NCBI GenBank assembly: GCA_012513595.1
Contig: JAAZBY010000443.1
Span: 1-19,435 of the forward strand
Reading direction: 5' to 3'
Source of the DNA: Chloroflexota bacterium
GTDB lineage: Bacteria; Chloroflexota; Anaerolineae; UBA1429
Length of the DNA: 19,435 bases
The translations under genes and the position numbers were made by a program. Shown piece after piece: positions 13,821 through 19,435 of this stretch; the first letter of the stretch is position 1; the number at the start of each line of letters is the position of its first letter. The notes under the pieces were generated by a model. The model was given only the letters and a program-made list of their open reading frames with translations, did not search any database and had not been told where the DNA came from.

Positions 13821-15245
13821 ATGACAGACGATCCGAGCGCAACCGGCACCCGTACGCCCAGGACCAACGTCCTCCTGATCCTGACCGATGATCAGGGCGT
13901 CTGGGCCGCTGGTTGCTACGGAAATCCGGATATTCGCACGCCCAACCTCGATCGGCTGGCCCGCGAAGGGATGCGCTTTGCGCGCTTTTTCGTGGCCACG
14001 CCGGTCTGCTCGCCAAGCCGGGCCACGCTGCTGACGGGACGGATTCCCTCGCAGCACGGCGTCCACGACTGGCTGCGCGGCGGCAACGTCGGCCCCGACG
14101 CCGCCGAGTACCTCCGGGACGAGGTCTGCTACACCGACGTCATGGCCGCGCACGGCTGGACGTGCGGCCTCAGTGGCAAGTGGCACCTGGGCGCCAGCCA
14201 GCTACAGCAACACGGCTTCAGCCACTGGTACGTGCACCAGTCGGGCGGCGGGCGCTACAACGACGCGCCCATGGTCCGCAACGGGGAGTTGATCGATGAG
14301 CCCGGGTACGTCACCGACCGGATCACCGACGATGCGCTCGCCTTCCTCGAGGCGCACGCCCGTGATGAGGCCCCCTTCTACCTCAGCGTCCATTATACGG
14401 CGCCGCACAGCCCCTGGACGGGCCATCCGCAGGATATCGTCGACTCGTACGACGACTGCCCCTTCGTCTCATGCCCGCAGGAGCCACGGCATCCCTGGGC
14501 GCTCTCCCTCACCACCAGTTGCCTCGGCAACCGGGAGATGCTCAAGGGGTACTATGCCGCAGTAACGGCCATGGACCAAAACGTCGGGCGCCTCCTGGAG
14601 CGCCTCGACGACCTCGGCCTGAGCGGCGACACCCTGGTGGTGTTCCTGAGTGACAACGGCTTTAGCTGCGGGCAGCACGGCTTCTGGGGCAAGGGCAACG
14701 GCACCAACCCTCGCAACATGTACGAGAACTCGATCCGGGTGCCGGCGCTCTTCCGCCATCCCGGCCGCATCCCCGCGGGGAGCGTGCAGCCGGCCATGGT
14801 CTCTGCGTACGACCTGATGCCCACGCTTCTCGAGTACCTGGGGCTGCCCCTGCCTGGCGGAGTGGACCTCGTCGGGCAGAGCTTCGCGGGAGCCCTGCTG
14901 GGCGCCGCCGCCGCGCCGCGCCAGGACGTCGTCATCTATGACGAGTACGGCAGCACCCGCATGATCCGCACCGAGCGCTGGAAGTACGTGCACCGCCATC
15001 CGGACGGCCCCCACGAGCTGTGGGACGTGGCCAACGACCCGGACGAGCGGCGCAACCTGATCGGGGACCCGTCCCAGGCCGGTCAGGTCGAGGCGCTGCG
15101 GCGGCGCTTGGCGGAGTGGTTCGCGCGCTACGTGCGCCCGGAGGTCGACGGCCTCAGCCAGCAGGTGACGGGCCTTGGCCAGCTGCGCCCCGTCGGCCGC
15201 CAGCCGGAGGACCCCAGCCCGGCCTACTTTGGCAACCCAGACTGA
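13821..15245 (+). CDS. Sulfatase (type I, formylglycine-dependent)
   Basis: A 474-residue hydrolase of the alkaline phosphatase/arylsulfatase superfamily. The N-terminal metal site LLILTDDQG (D23, D24) is followed by the sulfatase signature CSPSRATLLTG; C63 would be oxidised to formylglycine by FGE. Further active-site blocks are SGKWHLG, HYTAPHSPW, and VVFLSDNGFSCGQHGFWGKG (Asp-Asn metal ligands). The C-terminal strands ERWKYVHRHP and HELWDVANDPDERRNL are typical of sulfamidase and polysaccharide-type members. No signal peptide is visible, so it is probably cytoplasmic. I chose ATG at 13821 with GGGGAG just upstream. The substrate is likely a sulfated sugar, but cannot be specified. Confidence 0.93.
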   Translation: MTDDPSATGTRTPRTNVLLILTDDQGVWAAGCYGNPDIRTPNLDRLAREGMRFARFFVATPVCSPSRATLLTGRIPSQHGVHDWLRGGNVGPDAAEYLRDEVCYTDVMAAHGWTCGLSGKWHLGASQLQQHGFSHWYVHQSGGGRYNDAPMVRNGELIDEPGYVTDRITDDALAFLEAHARDEAPFYLSVHYTAPHSPWTGHPQDIVDSYDDCPFVSCPQEPRHPWALSLTTSCLGNREMLKGYYAAVTAMDQNVGRLLERLDDLGLSGDTLVVFLSDNGFSCGQHGFWGKGNGTNPRNMYENSIRVPALFRHPGRIPAGSVQPAMVSAYDLMPTLLEYLGLPLPGGVDLVGQSFAGALLGAAAAPRQDVVIYDEYGSTRMIRTERWKYVHRHPDGPHELWDVANDPDERRNLIGDPSQAGQVEALRRRLAEWFARYVRPEVDGLSQQVTGLGQLRPVGRQPEDPSPAYFGNPD

Positions 15246-15297
15246 GCCGCCCCATCGGGCACGCCCTCGGGAGGCGCCGGGGCGCGCGCCACGCCGG

Positions 15298-17208
15298 CTA
15301 GGAGTTCCGGGCCATGGCGCGCTCTGGCGCTGTGCCCTCCGGCGGCTGGTGCTCATGGGCAGGGGGGCCAAGGATCTCGACGAGGTGGTGGTGCTCGATC
15401 GTCTCTTCGCGGAGCAGGGCGTCGGCAAGGGTCTCCAGCCGCGCCTTTTCGGTCGTCAGGAGCTCGCAGACGCTGTCGTAGCGTTCGCCGAGCACCTTCT
15501 CGACGTTCTGCTCCACCCTGGCAGAGGTCGCCTCGCTCAGGCTCCTGCCCATGGATAGGTCCGCGCCGAGGTAGGGGTCATCTTCCCCCGCCTCAAAGGC
15601 GGCCAGGCCCAGGTCCCCCATGCCCCACTGGGTGATCATGCGGCGCAGCAGGCGTGAGGCCTGCATCAGGTCCTGCTCGGCCCCGGTGGTGACCTCGCCA
15701 AGGGCGATCTCCTCTGCGGCGCGCCCCCCGAGCATGACGGAGAGCCGCGCCAGCAGGTAGGTCCGTGTGTAGTTGTACTTGTCCTCTCCGGGGAGCTGCT
15801 GCGTGGCACCCAGGGAACGCCCGCGCGGGATGATGGTCACCTTCTGTACCGGGTCGGCGCTGGGCATCAGCCAGGCGACCAGGGCGTGGCCCGCCTCGTG
15901 GTAAGCGACGATGCGGCGGTCCTCATCGTTGAGGATGAGGGGCCGCTCGCCCCCGAGGACGATCTTGTCGATGGCCGCGCCAAAGTCCTCGGGCATGACC
16001 ATGCTGTGCGCGTTGCGCACTGCCGTGAGCGCCGCCTCGTTGGCCAGGTTGGCCAGGTCGGCGCCGCTAAAACCGGTGGTGCTGCGCGCCAGCATGTCAA
16101 GGCCCACGTCGGGCGATAGCGGCAGCCTCTGCGTGTGCACGCGCAGGATGGCCTCCCGCCCAGCACGGTCCGGGAGGCCCACGGCCACCTGCCGGTCAAA
16201 CCGGCCGGGACGCAGCAGGGCCGGGTCGAGCACGTCTGGCCGGTTGGTGGCGGCCATGACGATCACCTCGTGCCGGTCCTCAAAGCCGTCCATCTCGACC
16301 AGGAGTTGGTTGAGCGTCTGCTCGCGCTCATGGCTGACGTTGCCCAGGCCGCCCTCACGCCGGCGGCCGACGGCGTCCAGCTCGTCAATAAACACGATCG
16401 AGGGGGCGGCGTGCTTGGCCTGGTCAAACAGATCCCGCACACGGCTGGCGCCCACGCCCACAAAGATCTCGACGAACTCGGTGGCGTTGATGTGGAAGAA
16501 GGGGACCCCGGCCTCGCCCGAGACGGCCCGGGCCAGGAGTGTCTTGCCCGTGCCGGGAGGGCCTACCAGCAGCACCCCGCGCGGGATGCGCGCGCCCATG
16601 TCATAGTAGCGCCGCGGAAAGCGCAAAAAGTCGGCCACCTCCTGCAGATCGCGCTTGGCCTCGTCGGCCCCGGCGACGTCGTCAAAGGTCACCTTCCCAT
16701 GGGTGCCGGCCTGCCGGCGGGCGGTACTGCGCCCGAAGTTGAGGATCTTGTCCTGTCCCTTGACTCCCACTCCCCCGCCCCGCGCCCGCAGCAGGCTGTA
16801 GGCCAAGAGCGCCATCGGGATCGCGTTGATGAGCAGCAACCCCAACCAGGGGCTGGAGGGAGCGCTGACCTCGACGCGGACGTCGTGCCGGTCGAGCAGG
16901 GCCATCAGGTCCACGTCACCGACCACGGCCGGATAGACGGTGTGGAACCTGGCGGTCACTCCGCTACGCGACCCTCCGGAAGAGCCGGCCTGTTGGCCCA
17001 GCAGATCGGCAACCGTCGCGGCGTGAACCAGCGTCCCGGAGATGTGCTCGCCACTGATGCGCACCGCGTCCACGTTGCCTGCGCGCACCTGCGCGACGAA
17101 CACGCTGTAGGGAATGTCCGTCCCCGGGGCGCCCTTGGGCCACAGGAGCCACACGTTCGCCACGACAAAGAGGGCGAGCAACACCCACCACGCCTTGAGG
17201 CGTCTCAC
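15298..17208 (-). CDS. ftsH: ATP-dependent zinc metalloprotease FtsH
   Basis: A 636-residue membrane AAA+ protease that degrades misassembled membrane proteins and some soluble regulators. A first membrane helix (about residues 7-23, [17 protein letters not shown]), a short extracytoplasmic domain and a second helix ([18 protein letters not shown]) precede the AAA module. That module has Walker [14 protein letters not shown] (about 215), the pore motif [17 protein letters not shown], Walker [12 protein letters not shown] and the second region of homology [20 protein letters not shown]. The protease has HEAGH (H437, E438, H441) and GAEQDL for the third zinc ligand. The start is GTG at 17208, with a GA-rich ribosome site (GAGGTGGAG). 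The upstream gap to the 107-residue gene contains three hairpins. Confidence 0.97.
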   Translation of the reverse strand: MRRLKAWWVLLALFVVANVWLLWPKGAPGTDIPYSVFVAQVRAGNVDAVRISGEHISGTLVHAATVADLLGQQAGSSGGSRSGVTARFHTVYPAVVGDVDLMALLDRHDVRVEVSAPSSPWLGLLLINAIPMALLAYSLLRARGGGVGVKGQDKILNFGRSTARRQAGTHGKVTFDDVAGADEAKRDLQEVADFLRFPRRYYDMGARIPRGVLLVGPPGTGKTLLARAVSGEAGVPFFHINATEFVEIFVGVGASRVRDLFDQAKHAAPSIVFIDELDAVGRRREGGLGNVSHEREQTLNQLLVEMDGFEDRHEVIVMAATNRPDVLDPALLRPGRFDRQVAVGLPDRAGREAILRVHTQRLPLSPDVGLDMLARSTTGFSGADLANLANEAALTAVRNAHSMVMPEDFGAAIDKIVLGGERPLILNDEDRRIVAYHEAGHALVAWLMPSADPVQKVTIIPRGRSLGATQQLPGEDKYNYTRTYLLARLSVMLGGRAAEEIALGEVTTGAEQDLMQASRLLRRMITQWGMGDLGLAAFEAGEDDPYLGADLSMGRSLSEATSARVEQNVEKVLGERYDSVCELLTTEKARLETLADALLREETIEHHHLVEILGPPAHEHQPPEGTAPERAMARNS

Positions 17209-17338
17209 GGCGTCTCCACCTCATCCCTGCTGTTCACACCGGCGATCTCGGCGCTGGGTCGCTGGAACGGAACGCCTCCCCGGGCGCCAAGGGCCGGCTG
17301 CCAGGAGCATCTATGGCCATCGCTGCGGAGGGATCGAT

Positions 17339-17368
17339 CCTGGCCCAGCAGCTGGCTGCTCGGCCAGG
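17339..17368. repeat. Nested inverted repeat upstream of ftsH
   Basis: CCTGGCC (17339-17345) pairs with GGCCAGG (17362-17368), and AGCAG (17347-17351) with CTGCT (17356-17360), interrupted by one C-C mismatch and closed by a CTGG loop. It is the first of three adjacent dyads in the 220-nt gap between ftsH and the 107-residue gene. I see no clear promoter in this gap. Confidence 0.5.
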
Positions 17369-17373
17369 CGTCA

Positions 17374-17390
17374 CGGATCGGGGCGATCCG
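17374..17390. repeat. 7-bp inverted repeat overlapping the next hairpin
   Basis: CGGATCG (17374-17380), loop GGG, CGATCCG (17384-17390). Bases 17388-17390 are also the first bases of the hairpin at 17388-17414, so the two cannot form fully at once. Confidence 0.45.
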
Positions 17391-17414
17391 GGGCACGCGG
17401 GGCGCGTGCCCCGG
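17388..17414 (-). terminator. Strong hairpin after the 107-residue gene, candidate terminator
   Basis: A perfect 11-bp stem (17388-17398 with 17404-17414) and a 5-nt loop, 14 nt downstream of the stop at 17429. In the minus-strand RNA a TTTT precedes it rather than follows it, so it is not a textbook intrinsic terminator; it may instead stabilise the 3' end. Confidence 0.45.
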
Positions 17415-17428
17415 GGAAAATCAGGCCA

Positions 17429-17752
17429 CTAAGCCTTGCGGAGCTGCTCGACCTGAGCGACGATCACGGCAAAGTGGTAGGCAGTGGAGGCCAAAAGGGT
17501 GTAGGCGAGCTGAAACTGGCCGCGTTCGATCAGCTCCGGCACCTGGGCAAGGCGCGCGTTGGCGTGTACCTGCAGCCCGTGCCAGGCGCGGTACTCACAG
17601 GTATCCTCACCGGTATGCCTGTAGGCCCACTCATCTCCGTAGCGTTCCCGTCCGCGCCTCTTGGCGTCCTCGATCAACGGCAGCAGGATCTTTTCCCAGG
17701 CTTCTTCCGGCGACTTGACCGAGGGTACAGGGGGTTCATGCGCTGTTGCCAT
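17429..17752 (-). CDS. Hypothetical protein, 107 residues
   Basis: I do not recognise a family. The start is ATG at 17752 with AAGGAG (17759-17764) 6 nt upstream, and the codon use looks like real coding. The N-terminal 15 residues are proline-rich and flexible. The rest looks alpha-helical: SPEEAWEKILLPLIEDAKRR, an aromatic/charged centre (RYGDEWAYRHTGEDTCEYRA, then WHGLQVHANARL) and a C-terminal helix with YTLLASTAYHFAVIVAQVEQ. There is no clear membrane segment or signal peptide, so it is probably cytoplasmic. The promoter at 18012-18040 leaves a leader of about 250 nt. It lies upstream of ftsH on the same strand but is separated from it by hairpins. Confidence 0.75.
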   Translation of the reverse strand: MATAHEPPVPSVKSPEEAWEKILLPLIEDAKRRGRERYGDEWAYRHTGEDTCEYRAWHGLQVHANARLAQVPELIERGQFQLAYTLLASTAYHFAVIVAQVEQLRKA

Positions 17753-17772
17753 GGTCCGCTCCTTCTACGCGT

Positions 17773-17792
17773 GGGCCGCTCCGCTGCGGCCC
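17773..17792 (-). promoter_or_regulatory. Hairpin next to the ribosome site of the 107-residue gene
   Basis: A perfect 7-bp stem, GGGCCGC (17773-17779) with GCGGCCC (17786-17792), and a 6-nt loop. In the RNA it ends 8 nt before the AAGGAG at 17759-17764. It could influence translation or be incidental. Confidence 0.4.
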
Positions 17793-18011
17793 GGCTTCCC
17801 GTGGGACCGCTGCAATCGACCACCACCACAGCCACTATCAGTGCACAACACTGGGCGGCATGGCCGCACGCGGGGTTCCTGAGCACCGGGGGGCGGCACC
17901 CAGATATCGCCATGGAGAGCGCCGAGTTTCCTGTTGCCCGCGGTGCCCCAGCGCCAGACTCCCCGCAGCGCGTGGCGCGGTCACCGTGCCTGCCAACGCG
18001 CTTCTACGTTC

Positions 18012-18040
18012 ACCTTAGCAGGGCAGAGTCGCCCTGTCAA
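18012..18040 (-). promoter_or_regulatory. Promoter for the 107-residue gene
   Basis: Minus strand TTGACA (18035-18040), a 17-nt spacer and TAAGGT (18012-18017). The -35 is perfect, the -10 weaker. RNA would start near 18005. Confidence 0.55.
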
Positions 18041-18148
18041 CGGTTTCAGCGAGATGGGGGCCGCGCCCCTGCCCGAGCGTACCGTGAAGAGGCGCCCCGG
18101 CGTCGTAGGGCGCACCGCTCGGCCCGAAAGGGCTCCGTGGGCGAGGCT

Positions 18149-18766
18149 TCACGTGGCGTGGCTGCCCCGCTGCTTTTCGCTGCCAGCGTTCTGCTTGAGC
18201 AGGGCATGCTGGCGCGGCGCGTCAATGGCCTGTTTGGCCGCTGTGCTGAGCAGCAAGAGCACAATGAAAGCAGCCCGGTCCAGAGACGCCCCGCCCCCGA
18301 TCACCAGCCCAAAGAACGTCGCTGCGGCCAGCCCGTAGGCGGCATCGTGCCACGGCAGGATCAGGCGGGCCAGCAGGAACGCCAGGAGGCCCACGGCGGC
18401 GGCCTGGGGCCACATGGCCGCCAGGTAGCCGCTGGCCGCGGCCTGCCCCACCCCGCCGCGCCATCCCAGCCACACCGGGAAGCAGTGCCCGGCCACCACG
18501 CCAAAGCCCGCCAGGAAGGTGTTGTGCTGCGCAGGGCTCCAGCGCTGCACCGCCCAGCAGGCCGCCATCCCCTTGCCAACGTCGAGGCACATGGTGATCA
18601 AGCCCGGGACGAGGCCGGCAACGGCGATGGTGTTGCGGGCGCCCATGTTGCCGTTGCCCGCGACGCGGATGTCGCGGCCCGTCCACCACCGGGTTACAAG
18701 GTAGGCGGAGGGCAGCGAACCGAGCAGATAGGACCCCAGGAGCACCGCAAGCGTTGTCGGCCACAT
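18149..18766 (-). CDS. PlsY-family glycerol-3-phosphate acyltransferase-like membrane protein
   Basis: A 205-residue, multi-spanning membrane protein of the PlsY family, which acylates glycerol-3-phosphate from acyl-phosphate in phospholipid synthesis. About five to six hydrophobic segments are visible. The family motifs are recognisable but altered: GNGNMGARN where GSGNPGATN is usual, CLDVGKG for the D-x-x-K-G loop, and GHCFPVWLGWRGGVG where the usual end is KGGKG. A charged tail (KQNAGSEKQRGSHAT) follows. The start is ATG at 18766 with AAGGAGG upstream. The altered motifs suggest a paralogue rather than the main PlsY, so I give no gene symbol. It lies downstream of tRNA-Arg on the same strand. 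Confidence 0.82.
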   Translation of the reverse strand: MWPTTLAVLLGSYLLGSLPSAYLVTRWWTGRDIRVAGNGNMGARNTIAVAGLVPGLITMCLDVGKGMAACWAVQRWSPAQHNTFLAGFGVVAGHCFPVWLGWRGGVGQAAASGYLAAMWPQAAAVGLLAFLLARLILPWHDAAYGLAAATFFGLVIGGGASLDRAAFIVLLLLSTAAKQAIDAPRQHALLKQNAGSEKQRGSHAT

Positions 18767-18941
18767 GAGGTCGGCCCTCCTTCCGCACGAGCGCTGCCAC
18801 CATCTGCTAGAACCCCGGCGCCGCGCCGCGGGTGCGTGGGGTGGGAGCCGCGCCGTCAGCGCCAGGGATGGTCAGCGGGCTCCAGAGGGTGCGGTCTGGG
18901 GGCAGGGGGGTGCACGTCAGGAGCCACAAGGGGACTGTGCC

Positions 18942-19018
18942 TGGCGCCCCAGCCAGGACTCGAACCCGGGGCCGACTGCTTAGAAGGCAGTTGCTCTATC
19001 CACCTGAGCTACTGGGGC
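18942..19018 (-). tRNA. tRNA-Arg(TCT)
   Basis: A full cloverleaf of 77 nt on the minus strand. The acceptor stem GCCCCAG pairs with CTGGGGC, followed by discriminator G and an encoded CCA. The D-arm is GCTC/GAGC, the anticodon arm ACTGC-CTTCTAA-GCAGT with anticodon TCT at 18982-18984, and the T-arm CCGGG-TTCGAGT-CCTGG with one G-U pair. It reads AGA arginine codons. A promoter lies at 19034-19062. Confidence 0.97.
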
Positions 19019-19033
19019 GCGTCTCTCCTGCGG

Positions 19034-19062
19034 ATTATACCAGCGCGCCCCGGCGCGCACAA
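19034..19062 (-). promoter_or_regulatory. Promoter for tRNA-Arg
   Basis: Minus strand TATAAT (19034-19039) preceded at 17 nt by TTGTGC (19057-19062). RNA would begin about 8-10 nt before the mature tRNA 5' end. The spacer is a GC palindrome (GCGCGCCCCGGCGCGC, 19043-19058). Confidence 0.6.
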
Positions 19063-19154
19063 AACGTTGGGCCTCTGGCGCTGGCGTGCCGCCTGCCATT
19101 CGTGTATCCTTCGCTGGGTCTATTGTAGCATGAACCCTCGGAGGTACTGACGCC

Positions 19155-19435
19155 ATGGCCAAGATCGCGTTTATCGGTGCGGGCAGTTTCGGCTTCACCC
19201 GCAAGCTGGTGAGCGACATGCTGACCTTCCCCCTCCTCACCGATGCTACCATCGCCCTCATGGACATCGACGCGGAACGCCTCGCCTACATCAAGCGCGC
19301 CGTCGATCGCATCGTCCGCGAGGGCAACTATCCGGCCAAGGTCATCGCCACCCAGGACCGCGCAGAAGCCCTCAAGGGCGCCGACGCCGTCATCTGCACC
19401 ATCCTCTCGGGCGGCGTGGACATCTGGCGCTACGA
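19155..19435 (+). CDS. Family 4 glycoside hydrolase (alpha-galactosidase/glucosidase type), partial
   Basis: The first 93 residues of a GH4 enzyme; the gene runs off the right edge. GH4 enzymes use NAD and a divalent metal to cleave glycosides by a redox elimination mechanism. The N-terminal Rossmann motif [20 protein letters not shown] is diagnostic, followed by [11 protein letters not shown] (acidic residue for the NAD ribose) and [19 protein letters not shown]. The start is ATG at 19155, with GGAGG about 10 nt upstream. Substrate type (MelA, AglA or galacturonidase) cannot be told from this part. Confidence 0.92.
   Translation, partial: MAKIAFIGAGSFGFTRKLVSDMLTFPLLTDATIALMDIDAERLAYIKRAVDRIVREGNYPAKVIATQDRAEALKGADAVICTILSGGVDIWRY

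Larger units (their letters stand above)
17753..18148 (-). other. 396-nt gap between plsY-like gene and the 107-residue gene
   Basis: No convincing gene. It holds the promoter at 18012-18040, the long untranslated leader below it with the hairpin at 17773-17792, and a GCCC-GAAA-GGGC tetraloop hairpin at 18122-18133 just after the plsY-like stop. Open frames across it are GC-driven and lack family signatures. Confidence 0.6.

Noticed and set aside
15246..15297. GC-rich short dyads between the convergent sulfatase and ftsH genes
   Set aside because: The best stems are only 4-5 bp with mismatches, so I did not call a terminator.
16135..17718. A 527-codon open frame on the plus strand
   Set aside because: It is antisense to ftsH and the 107-residue gene and shows no domain.
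17936..17949. T-box-like sequence (minus strand GGGGCACCGCGGGC) in the leader of the 107-residue gene
   Set aside because: It resembles the T-box core GGNACCGCG, but I see no Stem I with specifier and no terminator/antiterminator pair, and the gene is not an aminoacyl-tRNA synthetase or amino acid gene.
18767..18941. G-rich tract between tRNA-Arg and the PlsY-like gene
   Set aside because: Too few evenly spaced G-runs for a quadruplex call, and no promoter hexamers; the gene may be read from the tRNA promoter.
17114..19150. A 678-codon open frame on the plus strand
   Set aside because: It runs opposite ftsH, the 107-residue gene, the PlsY-like gene and the tRNA, has low-complexity Arg/Pro/Ala-rich composition and no family signature; it is a GC-rich shadow.
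1..19435. Mobile elements, CRISPR arrays or prophage
   Set aside because: No transposase, integrase or phage genes, no regularly spaced repeats, and no truncated tRNA copy suggesting an attachment site.

Overview
The window is GC-rich bacterial chromosome, densely packed and dominated by housekeeping genes. The content is most consistent with a monoderm-like lineage, and I lean towards Chloroflexota (Anaerolineae or relatives). The reasons are the high GC, the large secreted SpoIID/PGRP cell-wall protein, the FecR-LysM protein, sugar-isomerase and GH4 genes, a corrinoid-type methyltransferase and a PQQ-repeat lipoprotein. This placement is inference, not proof. I see no phage, transposon, CRISPR or plasmid genes.

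Layout. Bases 1-2580 hold the membrane-biogenesis cluster on the minus strand: rpmH, rnpA, yidD, a BamB-like lipoprotein gene and the start of yidC. It is driven by a near-perfect sigma-A promoter upstream of rpmH. Next come a TIM-barrel sugar isomerase/epimerase (2668-3483) and two tandem tatA genes (3659-4150), each unit with its own minus-strand promoter. At 4345-5530 the plus strand carries a stand-alone glycogen-binding (CBM48/early-set) protein and endonuclease V. Then comes a 1200-residue exported protein that fuses a SpoIID domain to a PGRP-type amidase (5809-9411). A perfect 14-bp hairpin at 9489-9528 separates it from a convergent minus-strand run: sfsA, an MtaA/UroD-type methyltransferase, yraN, miaA and a FecR-LysM membrane protein (13693 down to 9546).

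Divergent from sfsA is a formylglycine-type sulfatase (13821-15245). It converges on ftsH (15298-17208), which lies downstream of a 107-residue unknown protein with a promoter about 250 nt upstream of its start. A divergent PlsY-family protein (18149-18766) and tRNA-Arg(TCT) with encoded CCA (18942-19018) follow on the minus strand. The window ends inside a plus-strand family 4 glycosidase (19155 onward).

Functional themes. These are membrane insertion and export (YidC, YidD, TatA x2), RNA processing and modification (RnpA, MiaA, tRNA-Arg), membrane quality control (FtsH), envelope remodelling (SpoIID-amidase, LysM-FecR, PlsY-like) and carbohydrate use (isomerase, CBM48, sulfatase, GH4). The most unusual items are the SpoIID-amidase fusion, the lipoprotein gene inside the yidD-yidC cluster, and the structured non-coding stretches around 17339-18040. 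I found no clear case for a wholly new multi-gene system.
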